Assembly: GCF_000709085.1 (NCBI RefSeq)
Contig: NZ_JFBD01000010.1
Location: 1 to 64,000 of the forward strand
Length of the DNA stretch: 64,000 nt
Direction: 5' to 3'
From: Virgibacillus alimentarius
Lineage (GTDB): Bacteria > Bacillota > Bacilli > Bacillales > Amphibacillaceae
The first letter of the stretch is position 1. Every line of letters begins with the position of its first letter. The position numbers and the translations under genes are program-made. Under the pieces are notes generated by a model that did no database searches, was not told the origin of the DNA, and saw only the letters and a program-made list of their open reading frames with translations. Shown in pieces: positions 35,790-43,950 of the stretch.

Positions 35790-35948
35790 GCCCGCCCCCC
35801 TGCTGTATTTCAAAGTCCATCTCCATTATAATGTTACCCTCATTCAGATGTATGCGCAACTGCCTCATGACAGGAAATGCTCCTATTCGAAGCCCCTTTT
35901 TTAATTTTCCGCAAATTCAGTTCACCATATCTATCATGCTAGGAAAAT

Positions 35949-36170
35949 ATGGCCATCAAGGAATTTGCGAATTATTACAGTAGCAATCATAACTGCGCTT
36001 GCGCTACTGCTTATGAAAGTCGGGGACTTGCAACGCTAGAAGTGCTGTTCGGGCTCATGGGAATACCAATTATCATCATCCAATTTTTAACCATCTACGC
36101 AGCAAAAAAGATGATCGACGAAGACAAGGCATGGAAATATAATGTACGAGCTGAACACCGGAGAAGATAG
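35949..36170 (+). pseudogene. Small two-helix membrane protein, probably frameshifted
   Basis: The open frame from ATG 35949 gives 73 residues. Only its second half (LATLEVLFGLMGIPIIIIQFLTIYAAKKMIDEDKAWKY) looks like protein, with one membrane helix and a charged end. In another frame 35965-36040 encodes a second hydrophobic helix (RIITVAIITALALLLMKVG). Adding one G to the GGGG at about 36023 would join the two into one protein reading KVGGLATLEVLF. A real small membrane protein with a one-base deletion, or a sequencing slip, explains this best. Confidence 0.5.
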
Positions 36171-36245
36171 AGGGGAATATTCCCCTTCCTCTGCCTATTG
36201 CTTTGGCTAGCGTCTTCCCACTGTCCTTTTTGAATAATAATCGAC

Positions 36246-36272
36246 AAAAAAATTGGGAGGTGTCACTCCCAA
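36246..36272 (-). terminator. Terminator after the DoxX gene
   Basis: TTGGGAG (36253-36259) pairs with CTCCCAA (36266-36272). The minus strand continues with seven T. Confidence 0.85.
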
Positions 36273-36614
36273 TTAACTATTTAAAAAGACAACCACCAAA
36301 GATAGGACGAGCAAAATAGCTGGCATCTTTGTTTGTGATATTGGATCTTTTGCGCGTACATGGGCTAAAATAGCAAAAAACATAATCATCGCAAGCCACA
36401 TGCCGGATAAAAATGCAAGTTGTGGATACCAAATGCCAACAATGATTCCTATCGCTCCGATCCATTCAAATAAGCCTGTTACGATCCGAAACCATTGTGG
36501 CAGCCCAAAATGATTAAACCCATCAACCATTTCCTTGGAAGTGAATTTCATCCAACCGAACATGATAAAACCCAACCCGAGTAGGATTTGTACGATAATT
36601 GATAAAATATACAT
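36273..36614 (-). CDS. DoxX-family membrane protein
   Basis: A 113-residue DoxX/DoxD-like protein with four hydrophobic segments. The N-terminal ILLGLGFIMFGWMKFTSKE and FEWIGAIGIIVGIW are typical. Relatives are quinone-linked or redox-stress membrane proteins of uncertain chemistry. It is transcribed away from an HxlR regulator whose palindromic operator lies between the two, so induction by electrophiles or oxidants is likely. The ATG follows GGAGGAATTC. Confidence 0.85.
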   Translation of the reverse strand: MYILSIIVQILLGLGFIMFGWMKFTSKEMVDGFNHFGLPQWFRIVTGLFEWIGAIGIIVGIWYPQLAFLSGMWLAMIMFFAILAHVRAKDPISQTKMPAILLVLSLVVVFLNS

Positions 36615-36694
36615 ATGAATTCCTCCAATACAATTGTTATATTATAATTATGGAGGATATAGGAACTATTTTGAAGTACGCACAAAAAAGTGCT

Positions 36695-36716
36695 ATAGTA
36701 TCCAAAATGATACTAT
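36695..36716. promoter_or_regulatory. Probable HxlR operator
   Basis: A perfect 8-bp inverted repeat, ATAGTATC (36695-36702) and GATACTAT (36709-36716), is separated by six bases. It lies between doxX and the hxlR-like gene. It resembles the TACTAT half-sites bound by YodB. Confidence 0.65.
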
Positions 36717-36743
36717 TGTAGATTGATTTAGGAGGGAAATGGT

Positions 36744-37091
36744 ATGGAGGATAAAACCTGTCACGGGGTAGAAGTCGCTATTGATGCAATGGCTGGAAAA
36801 TGGAAGCCGATTATTCTATTTCACTTAATGGAAAATAAAGTAATGCGGTTTAACGAACTAAAACGATCCATTCCGAACATTACGCAGAAAATGTTAACTT
36901 CACAATTAAGAGAGCTTGAATACCATCATATTGTTCATCGAAAAGTGTATCCACAAGTTCCTCCAAAGGTCGAATATTCCCTTACAGATTACGGACAAAG
37001 CATTATCCCGATTCTTAAATCCATGCAAAAATGGGGAACTTCGCATTTTGAACACTTAAACAAAAATGATAAGGAACAAGCAAGAGAATAA
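36744..37091 (+). CDS. HxlR/YodB-type redox regulator
   Basis: A 115-residue HxlR-family winged-helix regulator. Cys6 (MEDKTCHG) is in the place of the redox-sensing Cys of YodB, CatR and HypR. The DNA-binding part reads RFNELKRSIPNITQKMLTSQLREL. It is a small cytosolic repressor or activator that responds to quinones, disulphides or similar electrophiles in known relatives. It is divergent from doxX with a perfect palindrome between, so it probably controls both. The ATG follows AGGAGGG. Confidence 0.92.
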   Translation: MEDKTCHGVEVAIDAMAGKWKPIILFHLMENKVMRFNELKRSIPNITQKMLTSQLRELEYHHIVHRKVYPQVPPKVEYSLTDYGQSIIPILKSMQKWGTSHFEHLNKNDKEQARE

Positions 37092-37145
37092 TCGTCTATC
37101 GATTCGTAAATTCAAAAGTATAACGGAAAAAGAAGGAGAAAAAGA

Positions 37146-37346
37146 ATGAATAACATGGATGGTAGCTTTTTTGGCATTACCTGGTTAATTATCACGGCTT
37201 TAGTCATTATTTCGGTAATCATCATTTTAAAAAATAAGAAGAAACCGGCGTGCAGCGAGTCTATTTGCATGATCAATGATCGCTACCGACGTGGAGAAAT
37301 TACGGAGGAAGAATATCGAACATTACTGAAGAAGATAAATGAATAA
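37146..37346 (+). CDS. Small SHOCT-domain membrane protein
   Basis: A 66-residue protein with one N-terminal membrane helix (about 10-30), a short KNKKK stop-transfer, and a C-terminal SHOCT-like segment (INDRYRRGEITEEEYRTLLKKI). Such proteins are common in Bacillaceae and have no known activity; the segment is thought to mediate oligomer formation. It follows the hxlR-like gene by 54 bases with an AGGAG site, so both may be one transcript. Confidence 0.75.
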   Translation: MNNMDGSFFGITWLIITALVIISVIIILKNKKKPACSESICMINDRYRRGEITEEEYRTLLKKINE

Positions 37347-37375
37347 TTGCGGGGTCTATCCACTTCCCTAATATT

Positions 37376-37406
37376 ATTCGACAAAATTCGGGTGGTGCCA
37401 GGCACC
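37376..37406 (-). repeat. GGTGCC/GGCACC dispersed element, copy 7
   Basis: A CACCACCC copy in antisense orientation to both neighbours. It lies just upstream of the RNase HI ribosome site, and it makes a spurious in-frame extension of that gene possible. Confidence 0.92.
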
Positions 37407-37427
37407 TTTCAGAAGGGTGTGCATATA

Positions 37428-37814
37428 TTGATTGAAGTCTATACAGACGGAGCATCCAGCGGAAACCCAGGCAAGAGTGGGGCTGGCGTGTATATGAAAG
37501 CAAACGGAAACATATATGAATACGCCATTCCGCTTGGGGTGCGCTCCAACCATGAAGCGGAATTTCAGGCGGTCATCGAAGCATTGAAAATCTGTCAGGA
37601 ACATTTCCCAGATGAAATATTGTCCTTTCGCTCCGATTCCCGGATAGTCGTAGATACGGTAGAAAAAGACTTTACGAAAAATAAAACATTCCTTCCACTA
37701 CTTGAGGAAATTAAGAAAGAATCCAATTCTTTCCCGTATTTCTTTATCAAGTGGATCTCAGAAAGTCATAATAAACATGCCGATGAATTGGCTAGAAAAG
37801 CAATCAGGATATAA
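37428..37814 (+). CDS. rnhA: Ribonuclease HI-like protein
   Basis: A 128-residue RNase H fold protein with all four acidic residues: Asp in VYTDGASSGNPG, Glu in NHEAEFQAVIEAL, Asp in FRSDSRIVVDTV, and the last Asp in HADELARKA. It would cleave the RNA strand of RNA-DNA hybrids, like B. subtilis YpdQ-type proteins. I start it at TTG 37428 because AGAAGGG lies 10 bases upstream. A longer frame back to 37347 would be read through the dispersed element and is not credible. Confidence 0.9.
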   Translation: MIEVYTDGASSGNPGKSGAGVYMKANGNIYEYAIPLGVRSNHEAEFQAVIEALKICQEHFPDEILSFRSDSRIVVDTVEKDFTKNKTFLPLLEEIKKESNSFPYFFIKWISESHNKHADELARKAIRI

Positions 37815-37833
37815 GATGAATGGAATTAACAAC

Positions 37834-37880
37834 AAAAAAAGCTGTACAGAGAAGTTCATTCCCCGTACGGCTTTTTTTCT
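37834..37880 (+). terminator. Terminator after rnhA
   Basis: AAAAAGCTGTAC pairs with GTACGGCTTTTT (arms about 37836-37847 and 37865-37876), ending in a long T-run. Confidence 0.88.
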
Positions 37881-37894
37881 TTACACTATATTGA

Positions 37895-38599
37895 TTATTC
37901 GACAAAATTCGGGTGGTGCCAGGCACCTGTACTCCACTGTGTCCATGGGTGTTTTTTGGGTGGCTTGGAGTGGAAGGTGACGGGTTCTTTTTTGACTGGG
38001 TGTTCAAATTGTAAATAGTGTGCCCATAGCGCAATTTGTTCTCCTATTTTATTGGTATGACCCCCGTATTTTTGATCTCCGTAAAGCGGACAGCCTGTTT
38101 CAGCGAGCTGGACACGTATTTGATGCGGTCTGCCTGTATGAAGTTCAACAGAAAGTAGGCTCATATCCCCTGTTACGTCGAGTACTTCATAATCTAACAC
38201 TGCTTTTTTAGCTTGTTTATCGCCGGGGCTGGTAGTAAACACTTTATTCTTTCGACGATTTTTAACTAAATAATGTTCCAACGTCGCTTCTCTTTTGAGA
38301 GGAACTCCACGAACGACGGCTAAATATTTTCGATGAATGACCCTTCTTCGCAGCATGTCGGATAGTCTGGATGCAGCTTTAGATGTTTTGGCAAATACGA
38401 TCGCACCACCTACTGGCCGGTCCAGCCGATGGACAAGCCCAAGATACACATTCCCCGGCTTCTGATAGCGGATTTTTAAATCCCTTTTTAAGAAATTGTG
38501 TAAATCATCGTCTTCGGTCTTATCCTTTTGCACGGGCATATTTACAGGCTTTTCGACAACAAGCAAATGATTATCTTCATATAAAATTGGTATATTCAT
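37895..38599 (-). CDS. RluA-family pseudouridine synthase with a repeat-derived C terminus
   Basis: A 234-residue RluA/RluD-type synthase without an S4 domain. The catalytic Asp lies in HRLDRPVGG (about 58-66), and GRPHQIRVQLA is the second family motif. It isomerises uridine in rRNA or tRNA. The last residues (STGAWHHPNFVE) and the stop codon are encoded by a sense copy of the dispersed GGTGCC element, so the native end has been replaced or extended. The core domain is complete, so activity may be kept. Confidence 0.9.
   Translation of the reverse strand: MNIPILYEDNHLLVVEKPVNMPVQKDKTEDDDLHNFLKRDLKIRYQKPGNVYLGLVHRLDRPVGGAIVFAKTSKAASRLSDMLRRRVIHRKYLAVVRGVPLKREATLEHYLVKNRRKNKVFTTSPGDKQAKKAVLDYEVLDVTGDMSLLSVELHTGRPHQIRVQLAETGCPLYGDQKYGGHTNKIGEQIALWAHYLQFEHPVKKEPVTFHSKPPKKHPWTQWSTGAWHHPNFVE
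37896..37927 (-). repeat. GGTGCC/GGCACC dispersed element, copy 8, inside a coding end
   Basis: A CACCACCC copy in sense orientation that encodes the last ten or so residues of the pseudouridine synthase. Confidence 0.92.
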
Positions 38600-38719
38600 A
38601 AAGCAAGAACTCCTTTAAAACATCGTGCATCCATCATATCACAAGTAGATAGGCGGACATAGAAATAAGAGACACCCTTCCAGGTGCCCCTGCTTCTAAC
38701 GATATTCAACTGTTCATCC

Positions 38720-40432
38720 TTAGCTTCGATAACGATCATATGGCATTGGATTCCACGTTCTATATTTTATCGATTCAGAGCGCAGTGATGATGGTGTATC
38801 TTCAAAAATTTTCCGTGCTACTTCCAACTCACGCTCGGCTTCTTCCTTATCCTGGTACATATATTCATCCGAAGCAGTTTCTGGTGCTTTATCCACCTTT
38901 TCTTCCAAATAATCAATAACCATTTGCTGCTGTTTCCTGACCGATTCACGAGCATCTGCAACCCACTCTGGCTGCACCTCACGCCTGATGTCCGAAGCAT
39001 AACTAAATTCATCATAAATTTCTTTGTAAATTCGGTCCGCATTGGATCGAACATCCGTTATAGCCGCCTCTAAGTCATCAATTGTAAGTTGTTCTACCTC
39101 TAAAGGCTTCTTGCGCTTTGGTCCGCCCAGTCTTGAATATTCCAAGTAAGATGGAAATATACTTTTGATGGCTTTGCCTACAGGGTTAACGGCTTGATGA
39201 TGCTCATCGACCCCTTTTGGCTGAATACCTTGCATCGCAATCCGAGCAGATTCCGGTCTCACAATCTCCTTTGGAGGCAAGACTCCATAACGCAGCAATT
39301 CCCTAACACCAGTACCAGAAATGTTAATCCGGTATTGTTTATCATGTGGGCACGTTTGCTCCGTTGACGGGCTGTCACAACGCGTGCAATAAAATACTTC
39401 GTGGAACAATCGAATATCAATACCTAATTCATCTTCTGTAAATTTATCAAAAACAGAATGGCTGGCATATTTATCATAGAAATCCCCGATCCCAGCATGA
39501 TCCCGGCCAATCAAGGCATGCGTACAACCGTAATTTTTCATAATTAAAGCATGAAGAACGGCCTCACGTGGACCGGCGAAAATATACGTAACCCTTAGTG
39601 GTGCAAGTACAGAGCGTTCTTTCGGATAATACGTATCCATCACACTGCGGTATGCTAACATACGGAACTCAGGACGTGTATATTCGCGCTTTGCCATCTC
39701 CACAAGCGGCTGAACGAGTAATCCATCAAGCTCTTCCAGCGCATTTCGATGGATATATTCGTGACCGCGGTGCATAGGATTGGCCCCTGTAATAAATCCA
39801 CCAACGGATCTGAAATTCTTTTCCTCATAAAAAAGTTCAAATGTATCTTTCGGCTCAAGTCTTAGCTGCTCAAAAGGACCCCAGTGCACGCGACGAAGCA
39901 TCGTAATTGGTCCGCCTAAAGCAGTATCCCCCATCCGACGGTAAATCGAATCAACACCTGGGTGACTTCGATCAGTCGTTCCAAAAAGGTGAGAAGCACG
40001 AAAATCTCGATCATAAGCAAAAATGTCTTCCAATTTGAGAATCGCAACCGGCTCTTTCGTGTCGTCAGCAAGACAGACTTCATCGCCAACGGACAGCGAA
40101 TCAATGACCTGCTTATTACGGTCTCCTGTTGGTGCAAAACTAAGTGGCGTCGGCCAAATCAGACCATTTTTTAATCTGCCCTCTGTCAGAACTGATTTAT
40201 AATCTTCTTTATTCATAAAACCTTCATTCGGAGACAGAACACCCGTGGCAATCATTTCGAGCGTAATGACAGCTTCCATATCAACAACGATCATTGGCAA
40301 CTGCTTTGCTCTTTCCATCTCCTGATCACGTTTTTTGCCTGTAAGCAGACGGTTAACCAATTTCCCACCATGCGGTTGTTGGGGGTAACTCGCCATTTTC
40401 TCTTGATTCAAAACAAATGATTTTTGACTCAT
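38720..40432 (-). CDS. Divergent ATP-sulfurylase-like nucleotidyltransferase with a C-terminal extension
   Basis: The core (about 1-402) is homologous to sulfate adenylyltransferase: GRDHAGIGDFYDKY (309-321), CTRC...CPH (349-362) and SGTGVRELLRYG (372-383). The active site is altered. Where ATP sulfurylases have Q-x-R-N-P-x-H-R-x-H-E, this has TGANPMHRGHE (215-225), with the two histidines kept and Gln and Arg lost. The HPLVG-x-TK stretch reads VQPLVEMAKRE. A helical tail of about 167 residues (403-569) follows; bacterial Sat proteins are about 380-390 long. No cys genes are near. The start at 40432 has GGAGGAG 6-7 bases upstream. A cre box upstream suggests catabolite control. Normal sulfate activation is doubtful. 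Confidence 0.8.
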   Translation of the reverse strand: MSQKSFVLNQEKMASYPQQPHGGKLVNRLLTGKKRDQEMERAKQLPMIVVDMEAVITLEMIATGVLSPNEGFMNKEDYKSVLTEGRLKNGLIWPTPLSFAPTGDRNKQVIDSLSVGDEVCLADDTKEPVAILKLEDIFAYDRDFRASHLFGTTDRSHPGVDSIYRRMGDTALGGPITMLRRVHWGPFEQLRLEPKDTFELFYEEKNFRSVGGFITGANPMHRGHEYIHRNALEELDGLLVQPLVEMAKREYTRPEFRMLAYRSVMDTYYPKERSVLAPLRVTYIFAGPREAVLHALIMKNYGCTHALIGRDHAGIGDFYDKYASHSVFDKFTEDELGIDIRLFHEVFYCTRCDSPSTEQTCPHDKQYRINISGTGVRELLRYGVLPPKEIVRPESARIAMQGIQPKGVDEHHQAVNPVGKAIKSIFPSYLEYSRLGGPKRKKPLEVEQLTIDDLEAAITDVRSNADRIYKEIYDEFSYASDIRREVQPEWVADARESVRKQQQMVIDYLEEKVDKAPETASDEYMYQDKEEAERELEVARKIFEDTPSSLRSESIKYRTWNPMPYDRYRS

Positions 40433-40545
40433 GACATCTCCTCCTTGTTTCAACTACTAACTTCCCGGTTTCCAAAACTTACTCAAAAGCAATCTTGAAA
40501 AATAGTAGTCTATCTATGTAAGACCACTATTATCATAACATAATT

Positions 40546-40559
40546 TGTAACCGCTTTCA
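40546..40559 (+). promoter_or_regulatory. cre box upstream of the ATP-sulfurylase-like gene
   Basis: TGTAACCGCTTTCA matches TGWAANCGNTNWCA at all 14 positions, 114 bases before the start codon. The rest of 40433-40890 has no convincing gene; a short plus-strand frame at 40600-40794 lacks a ribosome site. Confidence 0.7.
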
Positions 40560-40839
40560 GTAGTGAACTATTCGAAAAGGTGAAATATTTTGTCTTTTAA
40601 TGACTGATTCTCCTCGATTTACGTCTGCATTAAAGGAAGTCCGATTATATGTTCAAGCACTAGATGAATCTTACTCCTTTATTCGAATTATATACAGGGT
40701 TCTTTGTAATTCCCCATATAATTATATGCAAGCAAACAGCAAAAAAGTACGATCTATTTCAATCCCACCGCGCAGACAAACAAATGATCAATAGGAGGAT
40801 GAATCAATAAAAAGCCAGGTATAAACGCTTTTCTAGTAA

Positions 40840-40882
40840 AAATGTGTAAGCAGGAATGGATTCCATTCCCGCTCACACATTT
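40840..40882 (-). terminator. Terminator of the pyrimidine operon
   Basis: A 21-bp stem (arms 40840-40860 and 40862-40882, two G-U pairs) stands just after the ureidopropionase stop. The minus strand goes on with TTTT. Confidence 0.85.
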
Positions 40883-40890
40883 CTCACTGC

Positions 40891-42126
40891 TTAATTTATT
40901 GTTAAATCCAGTACTGTTTGTAATACGACATTTACTCCTTTTTCACAGTCCTCCCATGACGTAAGTTCGTCTTCCGCATGGCTTTTTCCATTTACACTCG
41001 GAACAAAGACCATTGCAGATGGAATATACGTTGAAATAAATTGTGCATCATGTCCGGCACCACTGACCATGCGTTTATATGGATAACCTATCATTTTTGA
41101 AGACTGCTCAAGTGAACGAACAAGATTTTCATCAAACCAAACTGTATCTCTGTCCCACAGCTTTGTTGCTTTGACTTCGCACTTCTCTTTGCCGGAAGAT
41201 TCCGGGAGCGTTTGAATAATTTCTTCGACCTGTTTAATCGTTTCTGTATCTTGATGCCTTGATTCAAGGGTAAAGACAACTTTATTCGGGATAACCGTGT
41301 GAATATTTGGGCTAACGTTCATTCTTCCAATGGTATAAACAAGACGATCATTAAGTTGCCTCATTTTTTGACGTAGTTCTGAAATTAAATGATTTGCTGC
41401 AAATAATGCGTCTTTTCTCAGTGGCATTGGTGTTGTACCCGCATGATTAGAATCTCCGGTGACCTCTATTTCATAACACACCATACCGACAACACATTCC
41501 ACAACTCCAATCGCAAGTGACTCACTTTCCAGAACAGGTCCCTGTTCAATGTGTAACTCTAGAAACGCGGCGGCTTCCTTTAAACGATTTTCTTCCTTTC
41601 CTTCGAACCCGCTATTTTTGAGTGCTTCCCCAAATGAAATACCATTTTTATCGGTTGATTTTAACATTTCTGATTTATCAAATCGCCCGGAGATAACGCC
41701 GGAAGCCATCATTGAAGGTTCAAATCTTGCACCTTCTTCATTCGTGATATTAGCAACCACTACTGGAACCTTTGGTGTAATACCATTTTCCACCATTGTT
41801 CTGACTACTTCAAGACCTGTCACGACCCCAAGTACACCATCAAATCGGCCTCCTTTTTCTACTGAATCCAAATGAGACCCTATGACAACTGGCGGTTTAT
41901 CATTTTCCATTCCTTGTAGTGTTGCATACATATTTCCCATATCATCCTGTGTAACTGTCATGCCAAGCTCCCTACACAAGGAACTAAAATACTTTCTTAC
42001 TCTGATATCCTCATCTGAAAATGCTAGGCGTGTGACCCCATTATTTTCTGTCCTTCCAAAGTCAGCAAATAACTCCAACGTCTGTTTCAAACGTTCACCA
42101 TTAATCAGGATTTTTTGCTTTTCCAT
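40891..42126 (-). CDS. Beta-ureidopropionase / N-carbamoyl amino acid hydrolase (M20 family)
   Basis: A 411-residue Zn-dependent amidase of the AllC/HyuC/PydC group. Metal-binding motifs are GSHLDSVEKGGRFDGVLGV (about 75-93), TNEEGARF, and LHIEQGPVLE. It would hydrolyse N-carbamoyl-beta-alanine (3-ureidopropionate) to beta-alanine, CO2 and ammonia, step three of reductive pyrimidine breakdown. I start at ATG 42126, 7 bases after GGTGGG; an ATG at 42144 has no site of its own. It is the last gene of the operon, followed by a 21-bp terminator stem. Confidence 0.88.
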   Translation of the reverse strand: MEKQKILINGERLKQTLELFADFGRTENNGVTRLAFSDEDIRVRKYFSSLCRELGMTVTQDDMGNMYATLQGMENDKPPVVIGSHLDSVEKGGRFDGVLGVVTGLEVVRTMVENGITPKVPVVVANITNEEGARFEPSMMASGVISGRFDKSEMLKSTDKNGISFGEALKNSGFEGKEENRLKEAAAFLELHIEQGPVLESESLAIGVVECVVGMVCYEIEVTGDSNHAGTTPMPLRKDALFAANHLISELRQKMRQLNDRLVYTIGRMNVSPNIHTVIPNKVVFTLESRHQDTETIKQVEEIIQTLPESSGKEKCEVKATKLWDRDTVWFDENLVRSLEQSSKMIGYPYKRMVSGAGHDAQFISTYIPSAMVFVPSVNGKSHAEDELTSWEDCEKGVNVVLQTVLDLTIN

Positions 42127-42145
42127 ATTTTTCCCACCATTCATA

Positions 42146-42376
42146 TTAAAATGCGGCTTCGCGCTTTTGCTGCTGTTGAATATACAAAGTCGTGAAGTAT
42201 TTCCTGCTGTCAGGATGTGTTAAAAGCATTGTTTCCCTTTTAGGATTTTTGACTTTATTTTCAAATTCCACAATATCTCCATCTAGCGTCCCATGCGTGC
42301 TAATAATGATATAACCGCCTTTTATTAATTTGTCTATTTTAAGTTTTTCTGTTAAAAAAACATCATCGTTTGACAA
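42146..42376 (-). CDS. Small conserved-looking protein in the pyrimidine operon
   Basis: A 76-residue product starting at TTG 42376, 9 bases after a GGGGGG ribosome site. It has no signal peptide or membrane helix. The middle reads GGYIIISTHGTLDGDIVEFENKV and the end is rich in Gln and Lys. I do not recognise a family. It lies between the dihydropyrimidinase and ureidopropionase genes in the same direction, 19 bases from the latter, so it belongs to the operon. Confidence 0.6.
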   Translation of the reverse strand: MSNDDVFLTEKLKIDKLIKGGYIIISTHGTLDGDIVEFENKVKNPKRETMLLTHPDSRKYFTTLYIQQQQKREAAF

Positions 42377-42466
42377 TGAAATATCCCCCCTTAATGGCTT
42401 ACCTCTTCCCTCTCATCTTCCATATCTTAAACGATCAGGCAGTTTACACTTCAACCTACATATAAA

Positions 42467-43891
42467 TTATTTAACTAAATTCCCTGCCTTTTCAATCTTT
42501 TCATGAGCATCACGAGGAAACTTATCGCATTTCAGAAATTTACCCATTCCCGGCTTTCCAACGAACCGTTTATCTTTGATCACATACTCCCCGCGGGAAA
42601 GCACAGTTATTGGTTCGCCTGTTACCTTCATCCCTTCCAGCGCACTGTAATCCACATTCATCTGATGTGTATCAACAGAAATCGTACGTTCTTTATTCGG
42701 ATCAAACAAAACAATATCGGCATCACTACCCGGTGCGATCGTTCCTTTTTGAGGAAATAGACCAAATAGCTTTGCGGACTTTGTAGAGATAATGTCTACA
42801 AACTTATTCAAGGAAATCCGTCCTTTTTTCACACCTTCGGAAAATAACACACTAAATCTGTCTTCAACAAATGGTCCTCCATTTGGTATCTTGGAAAAAT
42901 CACCTTTACCGAGTTCTTTCTGGCCTTTAAAATCAAATGAACAATGATCAGAACCGATCGTCTGCAATTGACCGGTCTTTAAGGCATCCCATAAAATCCC
43001 TTGGTTTGACTTATCCCGTAACGGCGGCGACCAAACATACTTGGCTCCTTCAAAGTTTGGTTTTTCAAGATTGGATTGGTCGAGAACAAGATACTGCGGG
43101 CAGGTTTCACCGTATACATGGAACCCTTTGCTACGCGCATCTGCAATCTGTTCAACCGCTTCCTTACATGTTACATGCACCACATATAATTGAGAATCCG
43201 CAAGGGCGGTAAGTTTCGCAGCTCGACCTGTTGCTTCACCTTCTAGTTCCGCTGGGCGCGTTAAGGCATGGTTAATTGGGTCGGTATTTCCTTCTTTCAG
43301 CGCTTTCTCTGTTAAATAGTTAATAACATCCCCATTTTCCGCATGAACCATCACCAGACCACCATGTTCCTTGGCTGTAATTAATGTCTGAAAAAGGGTC
43401 TCATCATCAGCCTGCAAAACATTTTTATAAGCCATAAATATTTTAAAGGAGGTAACACCTTCTTCCTCAATCACCCGTGGCATTTCTTTTAATATACGTT
43501 CACTTGCTTCAGCAATTTGTAAATGAAATCCATAATCAATAACGGCTTTCCCTTCGGACTTCGCATGCCAATTGTTGAGCGCATTTTTTAGTGAACTTCC
43601 CTTTTCACTTAGGCAAAAGTCAATAATTGTCGTTGTACCTCCATGTGCCGCCGCGATGGTACCGCTTTCAAAGTCATCCTTTGTCACTGTTCCACCAAAG
43701 GGCATTTCCATATGTGTGTGAGGATCTATCCCTCCCGGCATAACATAATATCCTGAAGCATCAATAACCTCTGCATATATATCACTTAAATTTTGACCAA
43801 TTGCTCTTACTTTTTCATCCTCAATCAATACATCTGCAGTATAGGTATCCGTTGCTGTTACAATTGTTCCATTTTTAATCATTTTTTTCAT
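42467..43891 (-). CDS. Dihydropyrimidinase (D-hydantoinase)
   Basis: A 474-residue cyclic amidohydrolase. The zinc ligands are in GGIDPHTHMEMPFGG (HxH, about 58-60), the carboxylated Lys is in SFKIFMAYKN (about 150), and DHCSFDFKGQKELGKGDF marks the C-terminal metal Asp region. It opens dihydrouracil or dihydrothymine to the ureido acid. I start at ATG 43891, which has AAGGAGG 8 bases upstream; an earlier in-frame ATG at 43939 would run into preA's end. It is 59 bases after preA. Confidence 0.93.
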   Translation of the reverse strand: MKKMIKNGTIVTATDTYTADVLIEDEKVRAIGQNLSDIYAEVIDASGYYVMPGGIDPHTHMEMPFGGTVTKDDFESGTIAAAHGGTTTIIDFCLSEKGSSLKNALNNWHAKSEGKAVIDYGFHLQIAEASERILKEMPRVIEEEGVTSFKIFMAYKNVLQADDETLFQTLITAKEHGGLVMVHAENGDVINYLTEKALKEGNTDPINHALTRPAELEGEATGRAAKLTALADSQLYVVHVTCKEAVEQIADARSKGFHVYGETCPQYLVLDQSNLEKPNFEGAKYVWSPPLRDKSNQGILWDALKTGQLQTIGSDHCSFDFKGQKELGKGDFSKIPNGGPFVEDRFSVLFSEGVKKGRISLNKFVDIISTKSAKLFGLFPQKGTIAPGSDADIVLFDPNKERTISVDTHQMNVDYSALEGMKVTGEPITVLSRGEYVIKDKRFVGKPGMGKFLKCDKFPRDAHEKIEKAGNLVK

Positions 43892-43950
43892 GAGTGAATC
43901 CTCCTTATTTTTAGTAAAGAGACGAAAGCAATGATTCATTTAATGAGTTA

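Noticed and set aside
35779-35799. G/C-rich dyad after the DUF3219 gene as a terminator
   Set aside because: It is not followed by T residues; noted with the gene only.
37347-37427. In-frame extension of the RNase HI gene
   Set aside because: It would be translated through an antisense copy of the dispersed element; the TTG at 37428 has its own AGAAGGG site.
40600-40794. Plus-strand 64-codon frame between the ATP-sulfurylase-like and ureidopropionase genes
   Set aside because: There is no ribosome site, the composition is not protein-like, and it overlaps no known domain.
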